This document shows, one piece after another, positions 8,251 to 15,103 of a stretch of DNA of 33,207 nucleotides. The notes beneath the pieces are model-generated. The model had not been told where the DNA came from and made no database searches. It saw nothing but the letters and a program-made list of their open reading frames with translations. The stretch covers positions 1 through 33,207 of the forward strand of contig JAUHXL010000025.1 in NCBI GenBank assembly GCA_030426945.1. The letters run 5' to 3'. The position numbers and the translations under genes are program-made. How positions within the stretch are numbered: position 1 is the stretch's first letter; each line of letters begins with the position of its first letter. The DNA comes from a bacterium (GTDB taxonomy: Bacteria > Myxococcota_A > Bradymonadia > UBA7976 > UBA1532).

Positions 8251-8796
8251 ATGGTCGGCGCAGCGCTGGCGACCGCGGCCACCCTGATCTTCGGGGGCGG
8301 GCTGCGGGTGGACCAGCCGAGCGACGACACCCCCACCCTGTTCGGCGTCGACCTCGACCTGCGCTACGCGGTGTTCGAGGGGGCCCACGTGGGCCTGCGG
8401 GCGGCCTGGGGCGGCGGCGTGAACGACAACAACCCGGAGCGCCTGCTGATCACGCAGCGGACCGAGGTGGTCGCCGTGCTGGGCGGGCGGCTGCCGCTGA
8501 CCGAGACCGTGGATCTCTTGGCCGAGGCCACCGGCGGCGTGTTCCGGGCGGACGGCTGGCCGCGCGGCGCGCTGCCGAACCTGCACCAGTGGAGCGTGCA
8601 GGTGGGCGGCGACGTGGGCGCCACCGCGTGGTTGATGCGGGCCTGGGGTCACCCGATGGGGCTCGAGCTGCGGGCCGGCGCGGCGTACACCCGCCTGAAC
8701 CAGCAGGACATCTATCTGCCCTTCGTCGGGCTCTCGCTGGTCGGCGTGCTGGACGAGCCGACGCTGCCCGAGGCGACTACGCCTTCAATCCCTTGA
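8251..8796 (+). CDS. Small beta-barrel-like protein of unknown function
   Basis: 181 residues starting with ATG 2 bases after the biotin carrier stop, so it is probably co-transcribed. The first 16 residues (MVGAALATAATLIFGG) are hydrophobic and could be a minimal signal sequence, but there are no positive charges, so export is uncertain. The rest alternates hydrophobic and polar residues with Gly turns (FGVDLDLRYAVF, VGLRAAWGGG, LELRAGAAYTRL), the look of an eight-stranded outer-membrane barrel, although it lacks a clear terminal aromatic residue. I do not recognise the family. Its last 20 bases overlap, tail to tail, the end of the minus-strand gene at 8777-9268. Confidence 0.65.
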   Translation: MVGAALATAATLIFGGGLRVDQPSDDTPTLFGVDLDLRYAVFEGAHVGLRAAWGGGVNDNNPERLLITQRTEVVAVLGGRLPLTETVDLLAEATGGVFRADGWPRGALPNLHQWSVQVGGDVGATAWLMRAWGHPMGLELRAGAAYTRLNQQDIYLPFVGLSLVGVLDEPTLPEATTPSIP

Positions 8797-9268
8797 GGGG
8801 GATCTCGAGCTTGCCGCTGGTGCCGGTCAGGACATCGAGCTCGTCGCCGTCGACCACCAGTGTGTCCGCGGCGCCGTTGACCGTCGGGCTCTCGACCTGC
8901 ACCCCCTGCAGCTGCTCGAGGCGGTCGTCGCCCAGGCGGCCCTTCACGTACTGGCCGAAGGTCAGGCGCGCGCCGGTGGCCGTCGAGACGTGCACCGGCT
9001 GGGCGAGGGTGAGCTCGAAGCGGCCGTCGCCGTCCAACCGGAAGCTCTTGACGACGTCGCGAAAGGCGTCGGCGATGGGCAGGCCGATCTTCTCGAGGGC
9101 CTCGGCGAAGCGCCCCCCCGCCTCGGCGAAGATGCGGTAGTAGCCGAGCTGCTCGACGCGCTGCCGGAAGTCGGTCTGCGGCGCCTCGTCGTCCTGCTTC
9201 TTCGCGTCCTGCTCGTCCCGCTCGTGGTCACGGCGGGTGATGTCTTCGGTGTCGGTGAGCTCGGCCAT
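8777..9268 (-). CDS. Conserved-looking acidic protein of unknown function
   Basis: 163 residues from the ATG at 9268. The N-terminus (about 1-40) is charged and low-complexity (TDTEDITRRDHERDEQDAKKQDDE), probably disordered. It is followed by a helical segment (FRQRVEQLGYYRIFAEAGGRF) and a beta-rich C-terminal half (residues 75-163) ending LEIPLKGLKA. No signal peptide, membrane segment or catalytic motif is seen, so a cytoplasmic protein is likely. An in-frame ATG at 9346 would add 26 residues, but those lie in the divergent promoter region and look non-coding. The ribosome-binding site is weak (TGAGG 3 bases before ATG). It is divergent from the Tat-exported esterase (95-base spacer) and convergent with the barrel-like gene. 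I do not recognise the family. Confidence 0.7.
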   Translation of the reverse strand: MAELTDTEDITRRDHERDEQDAKKQDDEAPQTDFRQRVEQLGYYRIFAEAGGRFAEALEKIGLPIADAFRDVVKSFRLDGDGRFELTLAQPVHVSTATGARLTFGQYVKGRLGDDRLEQLQGVQVESPTVNGAADTLVVDGDELDVLTGTSGKLEIPLKGLKA

Positions 9269-9350
9269 GGCCTCATGCTGCGCGCCCCCGCGGTGCGGTG
9301 CAAGGGGGCCGATCGGCGCAGGCCCTTCCCCCTCGGCGGCCGGCACACGC

Positions 9351-9356
9351 TATGAT
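9351..9356 (+). promoter_or_regulatory. Candidate -10 element (TATGAT) close to the phosphoesterase start
   Basis: TATGAT is a near-consensus -10 hexamer in an otherwise GC-rich spacer. It ends only 7 bases before the ATG at 9364, so transcription from it would give a leaderless or nearly leaderless mRNA and would exclude the in-frame ATGs at 9352 and 9355. No good -35 is visible at 16-18 bases. Confidence 0.35.
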
Positions 9357-9363
9357 GCGCGCC

Positions 9364-10938
9364 ATGAAGAAGCGCACCTCGAAGACCGGGACGGATCGCC
9401 GCGAAGCGTTGCGGCGGTTGGGTTTGGCCGCCGGCGGCGTGGCGTTGGGCGCCTACGCGAGCGGCTGCGACGACGACGGCGACGCGCAGCCCCAGATGGG
9501 CGGGCTGGACGGCGGCGGGGGCATGGGCGGCGGCGGCATGGGCGGCGGCGGGGGCATGGGCGGCGCGCCCGGCCCCGATCCGGACGCCGGCCCGCCCGCC
9601 GACGCCGGCCCGCAGCCGGACGCCAGCGCGCCCCCACCGGATCTGCAGCCGGCGCGCGGCGACGGCAGCCACCCCTTCCACTACATCGACACGCTGGTCA
9701 TCGTGCAGATGGAGAACCGCTCCTTCGACCACGTGTTCGGTTCGCTCAGCCTGCTCGAGGGCCGCGACGACATCGAGGGCCTGCGCGAGGGCATGAGCAA
9801 CCCCGGCCCCGACGGCCAGCCGGTGCCCATCCACCACCTGGCCGGGCGCTATGTCATCGAGCCCGATCCGCCCCACGGCCACACCTCGTGCGTGCGATCG
9901 TTCAACGACGGCGCCAACGACGGCTTCGTCCAGCAGCAGCACCGCAGCCACCCCGACGCGACGCCCGCCGAGCTGGCGGACGTGATGGGCTACTACACCC
10001 GCGACGACCTGCCGGTGGCGTACGCGCTGGCCGATGAGTACGCGCTCTGCCAGCGCTGGCACTGCGGCCTGCTGGGCCCGACCTGGCCGAACCGGTTCTT
10101 CAGCCACTGCGCCACGAGCGAGGGCGCCCTGGCCAACAACCACACCGTGGACGCGCCGACCCCCTACGAGGCCCTGGTGGCCCAGGGCGGCACCTGGTCG
10201 AGCTACTTCTCGAACCTGTACTTCACGGCGCTGATCAACCGGCACCGGCAGGATCTCGGGCAGAAGGCCGACGTGTTCTTCGAGCAGGCGCGCACGGGCA
10301 CGCTGCCCAACGTGTCGATCGTCGAGCCGGCCTTCTTCGTCAACGACGACCACCCGCCCTCGGACGTGCGCATGGGGCAGGCCTTCCTGCACACGGTCTA
10401 CGAGGCGATGCGCACCTCGCCCCAGTGGAACCGCTGCCTGATCGTCGTGTTCTACGACGAGCACGGGGGCTTCTTCGACCACGTGCCCCCGCCCCTCGCC
10501 CAGGGTGAGCCGCGGGCCGACGAGGGCTTCGCCCACCTCGGCTTCCGCGTCCCGGGCCTGGTGATCGGCCCGCTGGTGAAGCGTGGCTTCGTGCTCGACG
10601 ACGTGGTCGAGCACGCGTCGGTGCCGTCGCTGGTAAGCAACGTCTTCGGCCTGCCGCACGTCAACGAGCGCTCGCGGCTGGCCGGCGATCTGGGCGCCGC
10701 GCTGACCCTCGACTACGTGCGCGGCGCCGACCGCCCGCTGCCCCCGGCGCTGGCGCCCATCGAGGTGCCGATGGCGGCGCTGGCGCACGCCCTGCGCGCC
10801 GACAACGGCCAGCCGGAGCTCATCGAGTGGATGCGCCGCATGGGGCTGGCGCACCACGACAGCCTGCCGGAGCGCCGCCGCGTGCTGCGCCGCGTGCTCG
10901 AGCACGGCCGCCGCCTGGGCACGATGAAGTTCATCTGA
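9364..10938 (+). CDS. Tat-exported phosphoesterase lipoprotein (phospholipase C / AcpA-type acid phosphatase family)
   Basis: 524 residues. The N-terminus has a twin-arginine signal (DRREALRRLGLAAGG) followed by a lipobox (YASGC, Cys 35), so it should be a folded, Tat-exported lipoprotein; tatB and tatC are in this window. A Gly/Met then Asp-Ala-Gly-Pro linker (residues 40-95) joins it to a phosphoesterase domain of the bacterial phospholipase C/acid phosphatase family. Family motifs are MENRSFDHVFG (116-126, with the metal-binding Glu/Asn) and YDEHGGFFDHVPPP (364-377, with further Asp, Glu and His metal ligands). Expected activity is hydrolysis of phosphomonoesters or phosphodiesters outside the inner membrane. 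The start is set by the Tat signal; ATGs at 9352/9355 are alternatives. It is convergent with the pectin acetylesterase-like gene, with both stop codons inside one palindrome. Confidence 0.88.
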   Translation: MKKRTSKTGTDRREALRRLGLAAGGVALGAYASGCDDDGDAQPQMGGLDGGGGMGGGGMGGGGGMGGAPGPDPDAGPPADAGPQPDASAPPPDLQPARGDGSHPFHYIDTLVIVQMENRSFDHVFGSLSLLEGRDDIEGLREGMSNPGPDGQPVPIHHLAGRYVIEPDPPHGHTSCVRSFNDGANDGFVQQQHRSHPDATPAELADVMGYYTRDDLPVAYALADEYALCQRWHCGLLGPTWPNRFFSHCATSEGALANNHTVDAPTPYEALVAQGGTWSSYFSNLYFTALINRHRQDLGQKADVFFEQARTGTLPNVSIVEPAFFVNDDHPPSDVRMGQAFLHTVYEAMRTSPQWNRCLIVVFYDEHGGFFDHVPPPLAQGEPRADEGFAHLGFRVPGLVIGPLVKRGFVLDDVVEHASVPSLVSNVFGLPHVNERSRLAGDLGAALTLDYVRGADRPLPPALAPIEVPMAALAHALRADNGQPELIEWMRRMGLAHHDSLPERRRVLRRVLEHGRRLGTMKFI

Positions 10939-10951
10939 GGCGGGCGCCTCA
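10936..10951. terminator. Palindrome containing both convergent stop codons
   Basis: TGAGGC-GGGC-GCCTCA: the left arm begins with the TGA of the phosphoesterase gene and the right arm, read on the minus strand, begins with the TGA of the esterase gene. A perfect 6-bp stem with a four-base loop would form in both transcripts. No T-tract on either side, so termination is a guess. Confidence 0.4.
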
Positions 10952-12253
10952 CTCGGTCACGACGATCTCCCGCCACACCACCGGATCGTCGGCCAGCATC
11001 GCCTCGAGCCAGGCGCCGACGGTGACGCCGTCGGCGCCGGTGTCGGTCATGTTGCCCAGCTCGACGACGCCGGCCAGCCGCTCGCCCAGCTCGGGCCCGA
11101 CGAAGCCGCTCGCGTCCCCGAGCAGCGTGGTGTGCAGCTTGCCGGGCACGATGAAGCGGCGGTAGCGGTCGGGGAAGCGCTCGGCCAGCCACGCCGTCTC
11201 TTCGAGCAGCGCGGGCTCGAAGCCGGCCGGGCCGATCATCAGGAACAGGTTGGCGATGACGAAGTCGTTGACCGAGCTGAACTGGGCCAACCGCAGGTTG
11301 GTGTCGCGCTCGAGCTGCCACGCGATGAGCCGGGTCAGGTGGCCGTTGGTGATGCAGTCGGTGCAGCTCGCCGGCAGGTACTGCGCGGCGTCGAACTCCA
11401 CCAGCAGATCCGCCAGGAAGGTGGGCTCGGCGGCCTTGGCGACGCCCACGCCCGAGTCGCTGAAGACGTAGAGGGGCGTCGTCGGGTACTTCGCGCGCAC
11501 CAGCACCGTGGTGAGGATGGTGCCGTAGGCGCCGCCGCTGCTGCCCGCCAGCAAGATGCGGCGCGGCGCGGGGAAGCGCGCGGCGATGACGTCGAGGGCC
11601 GCCGACACGTTCCGCAGGCCGGCGTGCTGGCGGTCGATCTCGCCGTCATCGTCGTCGTCGTAGGCGGCCTCGCCCACGAACAGCGAGCCGTCACAGTAGG
11701 GCAGGTAGGCCACGTCCCAGTCGCGCACCGGGTTGGCCTCGAGCGCGGGATCCAGGATGTCGATGGGCGGCATGCCCTCGCGGGCGAAGTCGATGGCGAA
11801 GCAGAAGTCCGACCAGCAGGCGCCGCCGCCCTGCAAGAAGATCAGGAGATCGCCGTGGCCGCGGTCGCGCACCGCCATGCTGAAGGGCTCGCCCCGGAAG
11901 CACACCGGCCCGTCGGCCGGGTCAAAGGTGAAGCTGGTGATGCCCCCCTCGGCTTCGGTCTCGGCGATGGGTTGGGCCCGACCGAAGAACCGGGTGATGC
12001 CCAGCGCCTCGATCTCGGCGTAGGCGTCGGGCGCGGGCACCAGGGGCGGCAGCCGCGCAGGGGCCGCGTCGCCGGCGTCCACCGGCCCCGCGTCGACGGG
12101 CGCCGCGGCGTCGGCGGGCGCGACGTCGGCGGCCCCGCCGTCGGGCGCGCGGGCGTCGGCCCCGGCGCCCCCGCCGCCGCCATCGTCGCAGCCAGCAGCC
12201 CCCAGCAGGCCCAGCAGCAGCACCCAACGCACCCCGAGCCGTTCCTGCAGCAT
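10949..12253 (-). CDS. Pectin acetylesterase/Notum-family lipoprotein esterase
   Basis: 434 residues. The lipoprotein signal ends in LGAAGC (Cys 22). A disordered Asp/Ala/Pro/Gly linker covers about 23-75. The alpha/beta-hydrolase domain matches the pectin acetylesterase family: the FLQGGGACWS oxyanion-hole region (139-148), YCDGS (186-190), nucleophile elbow LLAGSSGGAYG (Ser 239), the SDSG acid (Asp 266) and GKLHTT (His 374), together a full Ser-Asp-His triad. Family members deacetylate pectin in plants and remove the Wnt palmitoleate in animals (Notum); bacterial substrates are mostly unknown. Surface or periplasmic carboxylesterase activity is the safe prediction. The GAGGGGCGGAG motif precedes the ATG at 12253. 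It is last in a run of minus-strand genes, 28 bases after the PEGA-domain gene. Confidence 0.82.
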   Translation of the reverse strand: MLQERLGVRWVLLLGLLGAAGCDDGGGGGAGADARAPDGGAADVAPADAAAPVDAGPVDAGDAAPARLPPLVPAPDAYAEIEALGITRFFGRAQPIAETEAEGGITSFTFDPADGPVCFRGEPFSMAVRDRGHGDLLIFLQGGGACWSDFCFAIDFAREGMPPIDILDPALEANPVRDWDVAYLPYCDGSLFVGEAAYDDDDDGEIDRQHAGLRNVSAALDVIAARFPAPRRILLAGSSGGAYGTILTTVLVRAKYPTTPLYVFSDSGVGVAKAAEPTFLADLLVEFDAAQYLPASCTDCITNGHLTRLIAWQLERDTNLRLAQFSSVNDFVIANLFLMIGPAGFEPALLEETAWLAERFPDRYRRFIVPGKLHTTLLGDASGFVGPELGERLAGVVELGNMTDTGADGVTVGAWLEAMLADDPVVWREIVVTE

Positions 12254-12281
12254 GACTCCGCCCCTCGCTGGTCGATGGGCG

Positions 12282-12872
12282 CTACCGTACCAACGGCGTC
12301 ACCTGCTCCGCATCGATTCTGCGCACCGACGTCGGCGCCGGGCGCGTGAGCGTCACGTCCAGCTCGCGCGTCGCCCCCGGCCGCACCAGCGCCTGCTCGA
12401 TCTGCGGGCCGAAGCCCTCGGCCCGCACCGCCACCTGGTACCAGCCGGCGCGCACCGTCGCCGACACACCGGGGCACCTGCCGCGCACCGGGCGCCCGCC
12501 GGCGCGCGGGATGATCTGCACCCGACCCCGCCCAGGCGTGCAGCGCACCACGATCTCGCCGTAGTGATCGGCGCGCAGCCGCGCCAGCGCCGCCCGGGCC
12601 TCGGCGGCCAGCGCGCCCGGTGGCCCCAGCGCGAGCAGGCGCTCCCACGCCGCCCAGGCCCGCTCGACCTCGCCCGCGCCGGTCCACGAGAGCGCCGCGA
12701 AGCGCAGCGTGGTCAGGCGGCCGTCCACCGCGTAGCGGGCCTCGAAGGCGGCCGCGGCGCCCAGATACTCGCGCTGCTCGAACAGCCGCTCGGCGCTCGG
12801 GGGCGCCGCGAGGGCGGCGCCGCCCAGGCTCAGCAGCACGCACAACCCCAGCCCCACTCGATGATCGCGCAT
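12282..12872 (-). CDS. Exported PEGA-domain-like protein with an N-terminal helical (TPR-like) region
   Basis: 196 residues. A Sec signal peptide (about 1-22, ending AALAA) is followed by a helical Ala-rich segment (FEQREYLGAAAAFEARY, then AWAAWERLLAL) typical of one or two TPR hairpins. Residues about 105-180 form a small beta domain, with IVVRCTPGRGRVQIIP, a variable loop, CPG, and RAGWYQVAVRAEGFGP, the pattern of PEGA domains common in myxobacterial envelope proteins. Two cysteines (in RCTP and RCPG) might form a disulfide. GGAGGGG lies 7 bases before the ATG at 12872, supporting the start. Role unknown; probably periplasmic. It lies between the ExbD-like gene and the esterase gene, all on the minus strand. 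Confidence 0.75.
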   Translation of the reverse strand: MRDHRVGLGLCVLLSLGGAALAAPPSAERLFEQREYLGAAAAFEARYAVDGRLTTLRFAALSWTGAGEVERAWAAWERLLALGPPGALAAEARAALARLRADHYGEIVVRCTPGRGRVQIIPRAGGRPVRGRCPGVSATVRAGWYQVAVRAEGFGPQIEQALVRPGATRELDVTLTRPAPTSVRRIDAEQVTPLVR

Positions 12873-12953
12873 CGCTCGCCCCTCCGCCGAGACCCCGAGC
12901 AGAGACGCAGCGCCGAGGAGAGGTTTGCGCCCGATGACGTGACCGGGCGGCGA

Positions 12954-15039
12954 TCAGTGGACGGCCAACCACACCGTCGGGTAGCGATCCCGCTCCCCCG
13001 CGGTCCGCAGGACGCTCACCACGTCGACCAGCTCGGGCAGCGGGAGATCGCCGTTGGCGTGCAGCAGCGCGACGCGCACCAGCGGATGGGCGCCGGTCAG
13101 CCGCGTCAACAGGCGGTCGAGGCCCTCGCGGTCGAGCCGGCCCGAGCGCCGCGGCACCATGTCGCCCTCGTCCAGCTTGCGGCCGTCCCGCCCCTCGACG
13201 CTCGCGTGGACGCCCAGGCGGCCCACCCGCACGACCGCGACCCCGGCGCTCGGCCGGGCCGATCCGGGCAGCTCGAACTCGAGGCTGCCGCGCGCGTCCG
13301 CGGCGCCGGGCGGCTGCACCACCAGCGCGAAGCGCTCGAAGCCCGCCCGGCGGCCGCTGCGCGCGAAGCGCGCGACGCTGCGCGCGTCCGTGCCGGCGTC
13401 GAGCGCGAGCGTCAGCATCCTTGGGCTGTCGACGGCGCGGGTCAGCGCCTCGACCAGCCCCGGGATCCAGGCGCCCTGGTCATCCACCGTCACCAGCGTG
13501 TCGGGCACCCGCGCGGTGATCAGCCCCGGCACGGGCCCCGCCACCGAGCGCACCCCCTCCGGGCCGGCCACCAGGTACGCCGTCACATCGACGCTGTCCG
13601 CGGCGACGGCCACCGGCAGCCGCGCCTGCGTCTCGGCCAGGCCCTGCTCGAGGGGCGATGGGTCGGCGCGCGACGCCTCGGCCGGCGCGGTCGGTGCCTG
13701 GCGTCCGCTCGGGGCGTCGCGCTGCCACCACACCAGGCCCAGCGCCCCCGCCGCCAGCAGCGCCAGCAGGCCGATCCCAGCCAGCAGGCGCCACGGTCGG
13801 CCTGCGCCGCCGCCCACGATGCGCGGCGTCACGCGGGTGCCGCGGTCGCGCCCCTTCTCCTGGAGGATGATGCCCGCGATGGCGTCGGTGCCGTCGGCCA
13901 CCCGGGACGGCCGGGCGTCGAACCAGCTGGCGTAGGGGCCCTGTTGGTAGTCGGCCTCGAGCGGTGACTCCTCGGAGGCGGCCGCAGACGACGGCGGCCC
14001 CGGCGCGGGCGGCGGCGGCCGCTGACCCGGCGCGGGCGGCGGCGGCCGCTGACCCGGCGCGGGCGGCGTCAGGGGACGTGGATGCGCCGAGGCGCCGGCG
14101 CCCAGGGCCACCCGCGTCGGACCCGGCGTCGCCTCGGCCGCGCTGGGGGGCGGCGGCCGGCTGGCGGCGGGCCGCGGGCGGGTGTCGTCCTCGCGCACCT
14201 GGGCGGCGCGGCCGCGCGCCGCCCGCTCGGCCGCGGGGCGCACGCGCGCGCCGCGTCGGCAGGTCGTCGAGCAGATCGTCGTCGAGCGGCGGCGGCGGCG
14301 GTGGCCGGGACGGCGCCCCAGCGGGCCGCTCACGCTCGGGCCCCGCCGGCGCCGGCGCGATCGCCACCGCCGCGATGGCCGTCGGCATGTCGTCCTCGTC
14401 CGGACCCGCCTCCCCCACCGCCGCGACCGCCGTGGGCACGGCGGCCTCGTCGCTGGCCGCGCCGCCGAGGTCCGCGATGGCCGTGGGCAGGGCGTCCTCG
14501 GGCCCCTCGTCGTCGGTCACCGCGGCCACCGCCGTCACGGCCTCGGGTGCGATCGGCTCGTCGCCGATGCGGGTCGGCGCCAGCTCGTCGAAGTCGGCCG
14601 GCGCGGCGGCCGCCGGCTCGACGCGGGTGGGCCCCGGATCATCGAGCGGCGCGTCGCCGGGCGTCGCGTCCAGCACGCGGGTGGGCGTGCGGCGCCCGAA
14701 CGCGGCCCGCACCGCCTCCGCTGACACCACCGCCCGCTCCTGGGCGGGATCGGCGCGCAGCCGCTCGACGATGTCGCGCAGCCCACCGACGACGCGCGTG
14801 TCATCAGCCTCGAAGCCGGACGCGTCGAAGTCGTGGGCCGGCTGTGGGCGCGTGCGATCATCGGCCCGGCGCGGTCCGCCCAGCGGCCCGGTCAGGTCAT
14901 CATCGGAGAGGTCGAAGATCTCCTGGGGTGTGTGCGCGCGCAGCGCACCGCCGCAGCGCGGGCAGCGCGGACCGGCAGCCGCCGGCGCGTCGGCGACCTC
15001 GTAGAGCAGGTCGCAGGGGAAGCAGGCCATCAGGGTCAT
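12954..15039 (-). pseudogene. Zinc-ribbon / Thr-motif linker / membrane / ExbD-like protein, interrupted by a frameshift near 14235-14258
   Basis: Two overlapping minus-strand frames read as one protein of about 695 residues. From 15039 the first frame gives an N-terminal zinc-ribbon-like CFPC...CPRC (within residues 4-29), then an acidic Ala-rich linker with repeated PTRV/PTRI/PTAI motifs, good until LDDDLLDDLPTRR (about 14255). After that it degenerates into Arg/Pro-rich nonsense until a stop at 13480. From about 14240 the other frame takes over: Pro-rich PAPGQRPPP repeats, one transmembrane helix (about 13730-13795) and two beta-alpha modules like the ExbD/TolR periplasmic domain (about 13310-13530 and 12957-13275), ending at 12954. 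Joining them needs one base fewer or two bases more. The break lies in a CG-dinucleotide run, so contraction or assembly error is plausible. The transmembrane helix lacks the ExbD Asp, so a motor role is unlikely. The ATG at 15030 (MACFPCD) is an alternative start. Confidence 0.7.
14001..14071 (-). repeat. 27-bp tandem repeat encoding PAPGQRPPP
   Basis: Two full 27-bp copies (14001-14027, 14028-14054) and a partial third (14055-14071) lie within the Pro-rich linker of the interrupted zinc-ribbon/ExbD-like gene. On the minus strand each unit encodes a nine-residue Pro/Gly/Gln/Arg peptide. Copy-number change would keep the frame. Confidence 0.9.
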
Positions 15040-15103
15040 CGGCGGCCGAGGTTAGCACGCCCACGCCCAGATCCGCGCCGTCACGGCGCCGCGAACGGCC
15101 CGG

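Noticed and set aside
12252-13967. A 571-codon plus-strand frame opposite the PEGA and ExbD-like genes.
   Set aside because: Composition is Arg/His/Gln-rich without structure; the minus-strand genes have signal peptides, membrane helix and domain motifs.
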